Assembly: GCA_944474755.1 (NCBI GenBank)
Contig: OX104112.1
Location: 67,876,433 to 67,940,432 of the forward strand
Source of the DNA: Limnoperna fortunei
Taxonomy: Eukaryota > Mollusca > Bivalvia > Mytilida > Modiolidae
Direction: 5' to 3'
DNA: 64,000 nucleotides
Part shown: positions 22,236 to 32,857 of the stretch, in pieces
How the letters are laid out: every line of letters starts with the position of its first letter
How positions within the stretch are numbered: the first letter of the stretch is position 1
The notes under the pieces: model-generated
What the model was told of the DNA's origin: nothing
What the model saw: the letters and a program-made list of their open reading frames with translations, nothing else
Databases searched by the model: none
Program-made: the position numbers and the translations under genes

Positions 22236-23808
22236 TTTTAACCGACTTTACATAAGGGGATCGTGATCTCTCTCTCTTAGTTTTTCCAGTTACATTTGGA
22301 GTAAATTTCATTTTATTTCTCCTTCTCACAGTCTTAAATTCTCTTCCATCTCCATCCGTGTTTTCATTGTCAACAGTGGATGAGATGCTTTGATCCAATT
22401 TTTTACAACGTACTTCATTCTCAGTATCGGAGGGTCTCACTGTGATCTCTATAGCCTCTCTGGCATCTCCAGACAAGCTAAGATCTGGAGAATCAGTCTG
22501 ACACTTAGCCCCTTTACAATTTTCCATATCAACAACCTCTTTCACACCACAAGAATCATCAATACCTTTATGAACCACAACGTCAACAACAATTTGATTG
22601 TTTTCAGTTGTTTTATAATTTTCACTACCTTTAACATTTATAACAACTTCATTATCACTATCTTCATGACGAATCTCACTGTCTTTATCTTTCTGTATTA
22701 ATTGATCATCTACTGCGACAGTTTGATTGACGTTATCACGATCATGTTCACCGCCGCGAACATTAATCACATCACCGCGTGAATTATGGTTCACTTCATC
22801 ATCCTCTGTAATTTCTATACTCTGATCTTTATTATCATCTTGAATATGCTCCACTTTACTAATATCACTGCTGTTAACATTCACATCATCATTTTTGTAA
22901 TCATCGTTTTTATCATCCTCCTCCATTCCAGTGTCATCAGTCCTTTCACATTCACATTCCTCAACTGATCTGCCACAAACATCACACGTGCAACGGCAAT
23001 CAGCATGCGGTTTCAAACAAGATTCACATTTACAGTCACATGGATCAGTATTACAATATGGACAAATTTTACTGATCTTTATTGGACAAAAACATTTCAT
23101 TGGTAAATTCTTGCATTTGCCACATTTTTGAGCTGTACATTCATTAATTTTATGTCCCTGTTCATCACAACCTCGACAAATTAGTCGTGGACATTGCCTG
23201 TATTTGTGAAATGGTGACTGACAAATATTACATAAAGACCTTTGATTATTGTGTACGACTTTAAAATATTTCTCTCCATGACCAGTGTCAAACTTCATCG
23301 ACCACGACAAGGATACCATTCCGGGCGGGAATTTTACTCTAACATATCTAGTGCCGTCCGCCACCTGTGTTCCTGCATGAACATGTCTATAAACCTGCGA
23401 CATAATCACGCAACCCTTATCAGTTAGCTTGTCTAAAATTTCATCATCCGTAATATGAGCAGGTAAGTGCATAAATGATACCACTACAATATCATTAAAC
23501 TGAAATGTGCAGTCAAAATCTTTTTCACCTATTCGTATTCCATTTGTAAGCTTAAGAGCGTTTTCTTCCGAATCGGCTGTAATTTCATACGTATTTTCTA
23601 AATCATTTGGAACTACTGCTAAAATTGTATTTCCTCCACACACCCTTTCAGCAGCCTCAATAACACTATTAGCAGTATATGTCTTCGTATGAATATTATA
23701 CAACTTTACAGAACATTCTTTACGAAAAGTTCTTGGTTTTATCATGTATTTAGGCGTTTTACTATTGTTTGTATCTTTATTGGAACGTTGTGATCTCTGT
23801 GTTAACAT
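22222..23808 (-). CDS. LINE ORF1 protein, zinc-knuckle nucleic-acid binding
   Basis: 528 residues, intact. ORF1 proteins of this group bind LINE RNA and form the ribonucleoprotein used in target-primed reverse transcription. Residues about 30-185 hold two folded-looking segments typical of Tx1-like ORF1. They are followed by CCHC knuckles C193-x2-C196-x4-H201-x4-C206 and C211-x2-C214-x4-H219-x4-C224. A further Cys-rich stretch (about 229-287) carries many CxC and CxxC pairs that do not fit the CCHC pattern. Residues about 290-470 are acidic and low complexity, and the C-terminus is basic (RRRNK, KTKRERSR). The ATG at 23808 is the first in frame after the 5' hairpin region. The stop overlaps the start of ORF2 by 14 bp, suggesting reinitiation or a similar coupled mechanism. 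The family call is firm; the exact fold of the N-terminal half is inferred. Confidence 0.88.
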   Translation of the reverse strand: MLTQRSQRSNKDTNNSKTPKYMIKPRTFRKECSVKLYNIHTKTYTANSVIEAAERVCGGNTILAVVPNDLENTYEITADSEENALKLTNGIRIGEKDFDCTFQFNDIVVVSFMHLPAHITDDEILDKLTDKGCVIMSQVYRHVHAGTQVADGTRYVRVKFPPGMVSLSWSMKFDTGHGEKYFKVVHNNQRSLCNICQSPFHKYRQCPRLICRGCDEQGHKINECTAQKCGKCKNLPMKCFCPIKISKICPYCNTDPCDCKCESCLKPHADCRCTCDVCGRSVEECECERTDDTGMEEDDKNDDYKNDDVNVNSSDISKVEHIQDDNKDQSIEITEDDEVNHNSRGDVINVRGGEHDRDNVNQTVAVDDQLIQKDKDSEIRHEDSDNEVVINVKGSENYKTTENNQIVVDVVVHKGIDDSCGVKEVVDMENCKGAKCQTDSPDLSLSGDAREAIEITVRPSDTENEVRCKKLDQSISSTVDNENTDGDGREFKTVRRRNKMKFTPNVTGKTKRERSRSPYVKSVKNGES

Positions 23809-24074
23809 TTTGTCTTTTGGTTTTCAGACAAACCGCAAAAAACAAATCAGACGCACCGAAATACCCCCCTTTTTCCTGCAGCGAAAAGGCAGGAAAAGGG
23901 GGTAAACAAAGTCAAATTTATAAGAATTAAAGTGTCACTATCACTTCAGAACATTCAAAGAAATTGTTTATACACTTTAAATTGATCAATACGACATCCA
24001 ACTCACCAAATAAAGCAAATCACATTGGACATGTAGAAACTACATCCTGTCGCTTTGGGTGCGTTCGAATGGAT
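23809..24074 (-). other. 5' region of the LINE
   Basis: About 266 bp upstream of ORF1. It contains the G/C-rich hairpin at 23863-23903 and a small hairpin ATGTAG-AAA-CTACAT at 24031-24045. LINEs of this type carry an internal promoter here; I cannot point to a specific one. Confidence 0.7.
23863..23903. promoter_or_regulatory. Stem-loop in the LINE 5' region
   Basis: The left arm 23863-23879 (A, six C, five T, CCTGC) pairs with the right arm 23889-23903 (GCAGG, four A, five G, T) around a nine-base loop. The arms differ only by one extra C and one extra T. On the LINE strand it lies about 55 bases upstream of the ORF1 start, so it would be part of the RNA leader. Confidence 0.7.
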
Positions 24075-24120
24075 CTCCAGTTTACTAGACTGGCGCTCTA
24101 ACCAACTGAGCTACGGAGCC
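24075..24120 (-). pseudogene. 5' half of tRNA-Thr type B, broken by the LINE
   Basis: Keeps positions 1-45: acceptor 5' strand, D arm with A box, and the whole anticodon arm with AGU. The variable loop remainder, T arm with B box and acceptor 3' strand are absent. Not functional without a B box. Flank class G. Confidence 0.92.
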
Positions 24121-24390
24121 GTGATGGCAAAGGGTTCAAAATTTATATTCTTATGTGTAGACTACATGCGATCTATACAGTTGGTATCAGCAAATGTAAA
24201 AGTGATGTTTTTTACCACTAGATTTTTTCCACGATTGGTGAGTCAGCTTTGTGCAATATATTCACTCGTATTTGAACACGAATACCTCATTTGTATAGTT
24301 TTCATCATTTATTGATTTGTCTCAGTACTAGTACAGCACACACTTTTCCCTTGTCCATCCTCCATTTGAATCGCAAGTTTTTTTAAAAAA

Positions 24391-24464
24391 AGGCTCCAGC
24401 GAGATTTGAACTCGCGACCTCCAGTTTACTAGACTGGCGCTCTAACCAACTGAGCTATGGAGCC
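24391..24464 (-). tRNA. tRNA-Thr(AGU), type A
   Basis: T7A7 tract. Confidence 0.95.
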
Positions 24465-24802
24465 TTGCGTGCAAAATACAGCTTATAATGGGTATTTGTT
24501 TCTCATACAAGACCTTCCTATGCACAGACATTTCAGCCGAGTTAATGCTGAGCATGATCATTTTGCATGTAATTTATATTGCTATGACACCATTCTTTAT
24601 AGGTAAACTTATTGAGTCTTACCAGAGTGAGAAAAAGAAAGTTCTGAATGCATGGCTACCTAATGCGCGACTATTCCCGACAAACCCAACATTGAGCGTA
24701 TCAATCGTAATGTACAATGGAAATGAAAATGAAATGTCAACTCTAGTTAACGTTTCTATTTGAATGGCACAAAAAGTAACAAACACGCATGTTTGGAGAA
24801 AA

Positions 24803-24876
24803 AGGCTCCGGCGAGATTCGAACTCGCGACCTCCAGTTTACTAGACTGGCGCTCTAACCAACTGAGCTACGGAGCC
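24803..24876 (-). tRNA. tRNA-Thr(AGU), type B
   Basis: Flank class A. Confidence 0.95.
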
Positions 24877-25146
24877 GTGATGGCAAAAGGTTCAAAATTT
24901 ATATTCTTATGTGTAGACTACATGCGATCTATACAGTTGGTATCAGCAAATGTAAAAGTGATGTTTTTTACCACTAGATTTTTTGCACGATTGGTGAGTC
25001 AGCTTTGTGCAATATATTCACTCGTATTTGAACACGAATACCTCATTTGTATAGTTTTCATCATTTATTGATTTGTCTCAGTACTAGTACAGCACACACT
25101 TTTCCCTTGTCCATCCTCCATTTGAATCGCAAGTTTTTTTTAAAAA

Positions 25147-25220
25147 AGGCTCCAGCGAGATTTGAACTCGCGACCTCCAGTTTACTAGACTAGCGCTCTA
25201 AACAACTGAGCTATGGAGCC
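25147..25220 (-). tRNA. tRNA-Thr(AGU), type A, degenerate copy
   Basis: T8A6 tract. Two changes: G19 to T, which breaks the conserved G19-C56 contact and changes the A box, and C28 to T in the anticodon stem, which leaves a U-G pair. Possibly a pseudogene. Confidence 0.7.
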
Positions 25221-25558
25221 TTGCGTGCAAAATACAGCTTATAATGGGTATTTGTTTCTCATACAAGACCTTCCTATGCACAGACATTTCAGCCGAGTTA
25301 ATGCTGAGCATGATCATTTTGCATGTAATTTATATTGCTATGACACCATTCTTTCTAGGTAAACTTATTGAGTCTTACCAGAGTGAGAAAAAGAAAGTTC
25401 TGAATGCATGGCTACCTAATGCGCGACTATTCCCGACAAACCCAACATTGAGCGTATCAATCGTAATGTACAATGGAAATGAAAATGAAATGTCAACTCT
25501 AGTTAACGTTTCTATTTGAATGGCACAAAAAGTAACAAACACGCATGTTTGGAGAAAA

Positions 25559-25632
25559 AGGCTCCGGCGAGATTCGAACTCGCGACCTCCAGTTTACTAG
25601 ACTGGCGCTCTAACCAAATGAGCTACGGAGCC
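25559..25632 (-). tRNA. tRNA-Thr(AGU), type B, G15T variant
   Basis: Flank class A. G15, partner of C48 in the Levitt pair and part of the A box, is T. Confidence 0.75.
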
Positions 25633-25902
25633 GTGATGGCAAAAGGTTCAAAATTTATATTCTTATGTGTAGACTACATGCGATCTATACAGTTGGTATC
25701 AGCAAATGTAAAAGTGATGTTTTTTACCACTAGATTTTTTGCACGATTGGTGAGTCAGCTTTGTGCAATATATTCACTCGTATTTGAACACGAATACCTC
25801 ATTTGTATAGTTTTCATCATTTATTGATTTGTCTCAGTACTAGTACAGCACACACTTTTCCCTTGTCCATCCTCCATTTGAATCGCAAGTTTTTTTTAAA
25901 AA

Positions 25903-25976
25903 AGGCTCCAGCGAGATTTGAACTCGCGACCTCCAGTTTACTAGACTGGCGCTCTAACCAACTGAGCTATGGAGCC
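25903..25976 (-). tRNA. tRNA-Thr(AGU), type A
   Basis: T8A6 tract. Confidence 0.95.
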
Positions 25977-26314
25977 TTGCGTGCAAAATACAGCTTATAA
26001 TGGGTATTTGTTTCTCATACAAGACCTTCCTATGCACAGACATTTCAGCCGAGTTAATGCTGAGCATGATCATTTTGCATGTAATTTATATTGCTATGAC
26101 ACCATTCTTTCTAGGTAAACTTATTGAGTCTTACCAGAGTGAGAAAAAGAAAGTTCTGAATGCATGGCTACCTAATGCGCGACTATTCCCGACAAACCCA
26201 ACATTGAGCGTATCAATCGTAATGTACAATGGAAATGAAAATGAAATGTCAACTCTAGTTAACGTTTCTATTTGAATGGCACAAAAAGTAACAAACACGC
26301 ATGTTTGGAGAAAA

Positions 26315-26388
26315 AGGCTCCGGCGAGATTCGAACTCGCGACCTCCAGTTTACTAGACTGGCGCTCTAACCAACTGAGCTACGGAGCC
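26315..26388 (-). tRNA. tRNA-Thr(AGU), type B
   Basis: Flank class G. Confidence 0.95.
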
Positions 26389-26658
26389 GTGATGGCAAAG
26401 GGTTCAAAATTTATATTCTTATGTGTAGACTACATGCGATCTATACAGTTGGTATCAGCAAATGTAAAAGTGATGTTTTTTACCACTAGATTTTTTGCAC
26501 GATTGGTGAGTCAGCTTTGTGCAATATATTCACTCGTATTTGAACACGAATACCTCATTTGTATAGTTTTCATCATTTATTGATTTGTCTCAGTACTAGT
26601 ACAGCACACACTTTTCCCTTGTCCATCCTCCATTTGAATCGCAAGTTTTTTTAAAAAA

Positions 26659-26732
26659 AGGCTCCAGCGAGATTTGAACTCGCGACCTCCAGTTTACTAG
26701 ACTGGCGCTCTAACCAACTGAGCTATGGAGCC
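26659..26732 (-). tRNA. tRNA-Thr(AGU), type A
   Basis: T7A7 tract. Confidence 0.95.
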
Positions 26733-27070
26733 TTGCGTGCAAAATACAGCTTATAATGGGTATTTGTTTCTCATACAAGACCTTCCTATGCACAGACATT
26801 TCAGCCGAGTTAATGCTGAGCATGATCATTTTGCATGTAATTTATATTGCTATGACACCATTCTTTCTAGGTAAACTTATTGAGTCTTACCAGAGTGAGA
26901 AAAAGAAAGTTCTGAATGCATGGCTACCTAATGCGCGACTATTCCCGACAAACCCAACATTGAGCGTATCAATCGTAATGTACAATGGAAATGAAAATGA
27001 AATGTCAACTCTAGTTAACGTTTCTATTTGAATGGCACAAAAAGTAACAAACACGCATGTTTGGAGAAAA

Positions 27071-27144
27071 AGGCTCCGGCGAGATTCGAACTCGCGACCT
27101 CCAGTTTACTAGACTGGCGCTCTAACCAACTGAGCTACGGAGCC
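27071..27144 (-). tRNA. tRNA-Thr(AGU), type B
   Basis: Flank class G, with the right-domain base in 'tacatacg' of S2, an isolated early occurrence. Confidence 0.95.
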
Positions 27145-27414
27145 GTGATGGCAAAGGGTTCAAAATTTATATTCTTATGTGTAGACTACATACGATCTAT
27201 ACAGTTGGTATCAGCAAATGTAAAAGTGATGTTTTTTACCACTAGATTTTTTGCACGATTGGTGAGTCAGCTTTGTGCAATATATTCACTCGTATTTGAA
27301 CACGAATACCTCATTTGTATAGTTTTCATCATTTATTGATTTGTCTCAGTACTAGTACAGCACACACTTTTCCCTTGTCCATCCTCCATTTGAATCGCAA
27401 GTTTTTTTTTAAAA

Positions 27415-27488
27415 AGGCTCCAGCGAGATTTGAACTCGCGACCTCCAGTTTACTAGACTGGCGCTCTAACCAACTGAGCTATGGAGCC
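27415..27488 (-). tRNA. tRNA-Thr(AGU), type A
   Basis: T9A5 tract. Confidence 0.95.
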
Positions 27489-27826
27489 TTGCGTGCAAAA
27501 TACAGCTTATAATGGGTATTTGTTTCTCATACAAGACCTTCCTATGCACAGACATTTCAGCCGAGTTAATGCTGAGCATGATCATTTTGCATGTAATTTA
27601 TATTGCTATGACACCATTCTTTCTAGGTAAACTTATTGAGTCTTACCAGAGTGAGAAAAAGAAAGTTCTGAATGCATGGCTACCTAATGCGCGACTATTC
27701 CCGACAAACCCAACATTGAGCGTATCAATCGTAATGTACAATGGAAATGAAAATGAAATGTCAACTCTAGTTAACGTTTCTATTTGAATGGCACAAAAAG
27801 TAACAAACACGCATGTTTGGAGAAAA

Positions 27827-27900
27827 AGGCTCCGGCGAGATTCGAACTCGCGACCTCCAGTTTACTAGACTGGCGCTCTAACCAACTGAGCTACGGAGCC
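27827..27900 (-). tRNA. tRNA-Thr(AGU), type B
   Basis: Flank class G. Confidence 0.95.
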
Positions 27901-28170
27901 GTGATGGCAAAGGGTTCAAAATTTATATTCTTATGTGTAGACTACATGCGATCTATACAGTTGGTATCAGCAAATGTAAAAGTGATGTTTTTTACCACTA
28001 GATTTTTTGCACGATTGGTGAGTCAGCTTTGTGCAATATATTCACTCGTATTTGAACACGAATACCTCATTTGTATAGTTTTCATCATTTATTGATTTGT
28101 CTCAGTACTAGTACAGCACACACTTTTCCCTTGTCCATCCTCCATTTGAATCGCAAGTTTTTTTAAAAAA

Positions 28171-28244
28171 AGGCTCCAGCGAGATTTGAACTCGCGACCT
28201 CCAGTTTACTAGACTGGCGCTCTAACCAACTGAGCTATGGAGCC
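28171..28244 (-). tRNA. tRNA-Thr(AGU), type A
   Basis: T7A7 tract. Confidence 0.95.
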
Positions 28245-28582
28245 TTGCGTGCAAAATACAGCTTATAATGGGTATTTGTTTCTCATACAAGACCTTCCTA
28301 TGCACAGACATTTCAGCCGAGTTAATGCTGAGCATGATCATTTTGCATGTAATTTATATTGCTATGACACCATTCTTTCTAGGTAAACTTATTGAGTCTT
28401 ACCAGAGTGAGAAAAAGAAAGTTCTGAATGCATGGCTACCTAATGCGCGACTATTCCCGACAAACCCAACATTGAGCGTATCAATCGTAATGTACAATGG
28501 AAATGAAAATGAAATGTCAACTCTAGTTAACGTTTCTATTTGAATGGCACAAAAAGTAACAAACACGCATGTTTGGAGAAAA

Positions 28583-28656
28583 AGGCTCCGGCGAGATTCG
28601 AACTCGCGACCTCCAGTTTACTAGACTGGCGCTCTAACCAACTGAGCTACGGAGCC
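28583..28656 (-). tRNA. tRNA-Thr(AGU), type B
   Basis: Flank class G. Confidence 0.95.
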
Positions 28657-28926
28657 GTGATGGCAAAGGGTTCAAAATTTATATTCTTATGTGTAGACTA
28701 CATGCGATCTATACAGTTGGTATCAGCAAATGTAAAAGTGATGTTTTTTACCACTAGATTTTTTGCACGATTGGTGAGTCAGCTTTGTGCAATATATTCA
28801 CTCGTATTTGAACACGAATACCTCATTTGTATAGTTTTCATCATTTATTGATTTGTCTCAGTACTAGTACAGCACACACTTTTCCCTTGTCCATCCTCCA
28901 TTTGAATCGCAAGTTTTTTTAAAAAA

Positions 28927-29000
28927 AGGCTCCAGCGAGATTTGAACTCGCGACCTCCAGTTTACTAGACTGGCGCTCTAACCAACTGAGCTATGGAGCC
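28927..29000 (-). tRNA. tRNA-Thr(AGU), type A
   Basis: T7A7 tract. Confidence 0.95.
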
Positions 29001-29338
29001 TTGCGTGCAAAATACAGCTTATAATGGGTATTTGTTTCTCATACAAGACCTTCCTATGCACAGACATTTCAGCCGAGTTAATGCTGAGCATGATCATTTT
29101 GCATGTAATTTATATTGCTATGACACCATTCTTTCTAGGTAAACTTATTGAGTCTTACCAGAGTGAGAAAAAGAAAGTTCTGAATGCATGGCTACCTAAT
29201 GCGCGACTATTCCCGACAAACCCAACATTGAGCGTATCAATCGTAATGTACAATGGAAATGAAAATGAAATGTCAACTCTAGTTAACGTTTCTATTTGAA
29301 TGGCACAAAAAGTAACAAACACGCATGTTTGGAGAAAA

Positions 29339-29412
29339 AGGCTCCGGCGAGATTCGAACTCGCGACCTCCAGTTTACTAGACTGGCGCTCTAACCAACTG
29401 AGCTACGGAGCC
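29339..29412 (-). tRNA. tRNA-Thr(AGU), type B
   Basis: Flank class G. Confidence 0.95.
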
Positions 29413-29682
29413 GTGATGGCAAAGGGTTCAAAATTTATATTCTTATGTGTAGACTACATGGGATCTATACAGTTGGTATCAGCAAATGTAAAAGTGATGT
29501 TTTTTACCACTAGATTTTTTGCACGATTGGTGAGTCAGCTTTGTGCAATATATTCACTCGTATTTGAACACGAATACCTCATTTGTATAGTTTTCATCAT
29601 TTATTGATTTGTCTCAGTACTAGTACAGCACACACTTTTCCCTTGTCCATCCTCCATTTGAATCGCAAGTTTTTTTTAAAAA

Positions 29683-29756
29683 AGGCTCCAGCGAGATTTG
29701 AACTCGCGACCTCCAGTTTACTAGACTGGCGCTCTAACCAACTGAGCTATGGAGCC
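29683..29756 (-). tRNA. tRNA-Thr(AGU), type A
   Basis: T8A6 tract. Confidence 0.95.
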
Positions 29757-30094
29757 TTGCGTGCAAAATACAGCTTATAATGGGTATTTGTTTCTCATAC
29801 AAGACCTTCCTATGCACAGACATTTCAGCCGAGTTAATGCTGAGCATGATCATTTTGCATGTAATTTATATTGCTATGACACCATTCTTTCTAGGTAAAC
29901 TTATTGAGTCTTACCAGAGTGAGAAAAAGAAAGTTCTGAATGCATGGCTACCTAATGCGCGACTATTCCCGACAAACCCAACATTGAGCGTATCAATCGT
30001 AATGTACAATGGAAATGAAAATGAAATGTCAACTCTAGTTAACGTTTCTATTTGAATGGCACAAAAAGTAACAAACACGCATGTTTGGAGAAAA

Positions 30095-30168
30095 AGGCTC
30101 CGGCGAGATTCGAACTCGCGACCTCCAGTTTACTAGACTGGCGCTCTAACCAACTGAGCTACGGAGCC
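30095..30168 (-). tRNA. tRNA-Thr(AGU), type B
   Basis: Flank class G. Confidence 0.95.
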
Positions 30169-30438
30169 GTGATGGCAAAGGGTTCAAAATTTATATTCTT
30201 ATGTGTAGACTACATGCGATCTAGACAGTTGGTATCAGCAAATGTAAAAGTGATGTTTTTTACCACTAGATTTTTTGCACGATTGGTGAGTCAGCTTTGT
30301 GCAATATATTCACTCGTATTTGAACACGAATACCTCATTTGTATAGTTTTCATCATTTATTGATTTGTCTCAGTACTAGTACAGCACACACTTTTCCCTT
30401 GTCCATCCTCCATTTGAATCGCAAGTTTTTTTAAAAAA

Positions 30439-30512
30439 AGGCTCCAGCGAGATTTGAACTCGCGACCTCCAGTTTACTAGACTGGCGCTCTAACCAACTG
30501 AGCTATGGAGCC
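30439..30512 (-). tRNA. tRNA-Thr(AGU), type A
   Basis: T7A7 tract. Confidence 0.95.
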
Positions 30513-30849
30513 TTGCGTGCAAAATACAGCTTATAATGGGTATTTGTTTCTCATACAAGACCTTCCTATGCACAGACATTTCAGCCGAGTTAATGCTGAG
30601 CATGATCATTTTGCATGTAATTTATATTGCTATGACACCATTCTTTCTAGGTAAACTTTTGAGTCTTACCAGAGTGAGAAAAAGAAAGTTCTGAATGCAT
30701 GGCTACCTAATGCGCGACTATTCCCGACAAACCCAACATTGAGCGTATCAATCGTAATGTACAATGGAAATGAAAATGAAATGTCAACTCTAGTTAACGT
30801 TTCTATTTGAATGGCACAAAAAGTAACAAACACGCATGTTTGGAGAAAA

Positions 30850-30923
30850 AGGCTCCGGCGAGATTCGAACTCGCGACCTCCAGTTTACTAGACTGGCGCT
30901 CTAACCAACTGAGCTACGGAGCC
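30850..30923 (-). tRNA. tRNA-Thr(AGU), type B
   Basis: Flank class T, the first such copy in the window. Confidence 0.95.
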
Positions 30924-31193
30924 GTGATGGCAAAGTGTTCAAAATTTATATTCTTATGTGTAGACTACATACGATCTATACAGCTGGTATCAGCAAATGT
31001 AAAAGTGATGTTTTTTACCACTAGATTTTTTGCACGATTGGTGAGTCAGCTTTGTGCAATATATTCACTCGTATTTGAACACGAATACCTCATTTGTATA
31101 GTTTTCATCATTTATTGATTTGTCTCAGTACTAGTACAGCACACACTTTTCCCTTGTCCATCCTCCATTTGAATCGCAAGTTTTTTAAAAAAA

Positions 31194-31267
31194 AGGCTCC
31201 AGCGAGATTTGAACTCGCGACCTCCAGTTTACTAGACTGGCGCTCTAACCAACTGAGCTATGGAGCC
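31194..31267 (-). tRNA. tRNA-Thr(AGU), type A
   Basis: T6A8 tract; upstream flank 'gagcctcgcg' has one change. Confidence 0.95.
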
Positions 31268-31600
31268 TCGCGTGCAAAATACAGCTTATAATGGGTATTT
31301 GTTTCTCATACAAGACCTTCCTATGCACAGACATTTCAGCCGAGTTAATGCTGAGCATGATGATTTTGCATGTAATTTACTATGACACCATTCTTTCTAG
31401 GTAAACTTATTGAGTCTTACCAGAGTGAGAAAAAGAAAGTTCTGAATGCATGGCTACCTAATGCGCGACTATTCCCGACAAACCCAACATTGAGCGTATC
31501 AATCGTAATGTACAATGGAAATGAAAATGAAATGTCAACTCTAGTTAACGTTTCTATTTGAATGGCACAAAAAGTAACAAACACGCATGTTTGGAGAAAA

Positions 31601-31674
31601 AGGCTCCGGCGAGATTCGAACTCGCGACCTCCAGTTTACTAGACTGGCGCTCTAACCAACTGAGCTACGGAGCC
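31601..31674 (-). tRNA. tRNA-Thr(AGU), type B
   Basis: Flank class T; the neighbouring S1 carries a 5-bp deletion. Confidence 0.95.
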
Positions 31675-31944
31675 GTGATGGCAAAGTGTTCAAAATTTAT
31701 ATTCTTATGTGTAGACTACATACGATCTATACAGCTGGTATCAGCAAATGTAAAAGTGATGTTTTTTACCACTAGATTTTTTGCACGATTGGTGAGTCAG
31801 CTTTGTGCAATATATTCACTCGTATTTGAACACGAATACCTCATTTGTATAGTTTTCATCATTTATTGATTTGTCTCAGTACTAGTACAGCACACACTTT
31901 TCCCTTGTCCATCCTCCATTTGAATCGCAAGTTTTTTAAAAAAA

Positions 31945-32018
31945 AGGCTCCAGCGAGATTTGAACTCGCGACCTCCAGTTTACTAGACTGGCGCTCTAAC
32001 CAACTGAGCTATGGAGCC
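31945..32018 (-). tRNA. tRNA-Thr(AGU), type A
   Basis: T6A8 tract. Confidence 0.95.
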
Positions 32019-32217
32019 TTGCGTGCAAAATACAGCTTATAATGGGTATTTGTTTCTCATACAAGACCTTCCTATGCACAGACATTTCAGCCGAGTTAAT
32101 GCTGAGCATGATCATTTTGCATGTAATTTATATTGCTATGACACCATTCTTTCTAGGTAAACTTATTGAGTCTTACCAGAGTGAGAAAAAGAAAGTTCTG
32201 AATGCATGGCTACCTAA

Positions 32218-32383
32218 TGCGCGACTATTCCCGACAAACCCAACATTGAGCGTATCAATCGTAATGTACAATGGAAATGAAAATGAAATGTCAACTCTAG
32301 TGCGCGACTATTCCCGACAAACCCAACATTGAGCGTATCAATCGTAATGTACAATGGAAATGAAAATGAAATGTCAACTCTAG
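32218..32383. repeat. 83-bp tandem duplication inside spacer S1
   Basis: Bases 32218-32300 ('tgcgcgactattcc' to 'caactctag') are repeated at 32301-32383. The unit is 839 bp instead of 756. Confidence 0.92.
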
Positions 32384-32439
32384 TTAACGTTTCTATTTGA
32401 ATGGCACAAAAAGTAACAAACACGCATGTTTGGAGAAAA

Positions 32440-32513
32440 AGGCTCCGGCGAGATTCGAACTCGCGACCTCCAGTTTACTAGACTGGCGCTCTAACCAACT
32501 GAGCTACGGAGCC
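32440..32513 (-). tRNA. tRNA-Thr(AGU), type B
   Basis: Flank class T; its S1 holds the 83-bp duplication. Confidence 0.95.
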
Positions 32514-32783
32514 GTGATGGCAAAGTGTTCAAAATTTATATTCTTATGTGTAGACTACATACGATCTATACAGCTGGTATCAGCAAATATAAAAGTGATG
32601 TTTTTTACCACTAGATTTTTTGCACGATTGGTGAGTCAGCTTTGTGCAATATATTCACTCGTATTTGAACACGAATACCTCATTTGTATAGTTTTCATCA
32701 TTTATTGATTTGTCTCAGTACTAGTACAGCACACACTTTTCCCTTGTCCATCCTCCATTTGAATCGCAAGTTTTTTTTTTAAA

Positions 32784-32857
32784 AGGCTCCAGCGAGATTT
32801 GAACTCGCGACCTCCAGTTTACTAGACTGGCGCTCTAACCAACTGAGCTATGGAGCC
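32784..32857 (-). tRNA. tRNA-Thr(AGU), type A, shortest terminator
   Basis: T10A4 tract, so the gene strand has only four T including the discriminator. Termination may be leaky at this copy. Confidence 0.93.

Larger units (their letters stand above)
18865..24074 (-). mobile_element. Tx1/L1-like non-LTR retrotransposon (LINE)
   Basis: A two-ORF LINE of about 5.2 kb on the minus strand, in the same direction as the tRNA genes. Order from its 5' end: 266-bp 5' region with a hairpin, ORF1 with zinc knuckles, ORF2 with AP-like endonuclease and reverse transcriptase. ORF1 and ORF2 overlap by 14 bp. Assignment to the Tx1 group of the L1 superfamily rests on the ORF1 layout (RRM-like region followed by CCHC knuckles) and the ORF2 motifs, by recognition only. 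The right junction cuts a type B tRNA between G45 and G46. The left junction lies in S1, so 123 bp of the unit is missing. No 3' UTR or poly(A) is present and ORF2 runs into array sequence, so the 3' end was probably lost with the target segment. Whether this family targets tRNA genes cannot be told from one copy. Confidence 0.9.

Noticed and set aside
22390..22701. Small plus-strand ORFs opposite LINE ORF1 and ORF2 (also near 19693, 22786, 22931, 23242 and 23507)
   Set aside because: Shadows of the LINE coding frames in AT-rich sequence.
24055..24074. B-box-like GTTCGAAT at the LINE 5' end on the plus strand
   Set aside because: Lacks the final C of the consensus and has no A box at the right distance; probably chance similarity to the tRNA.
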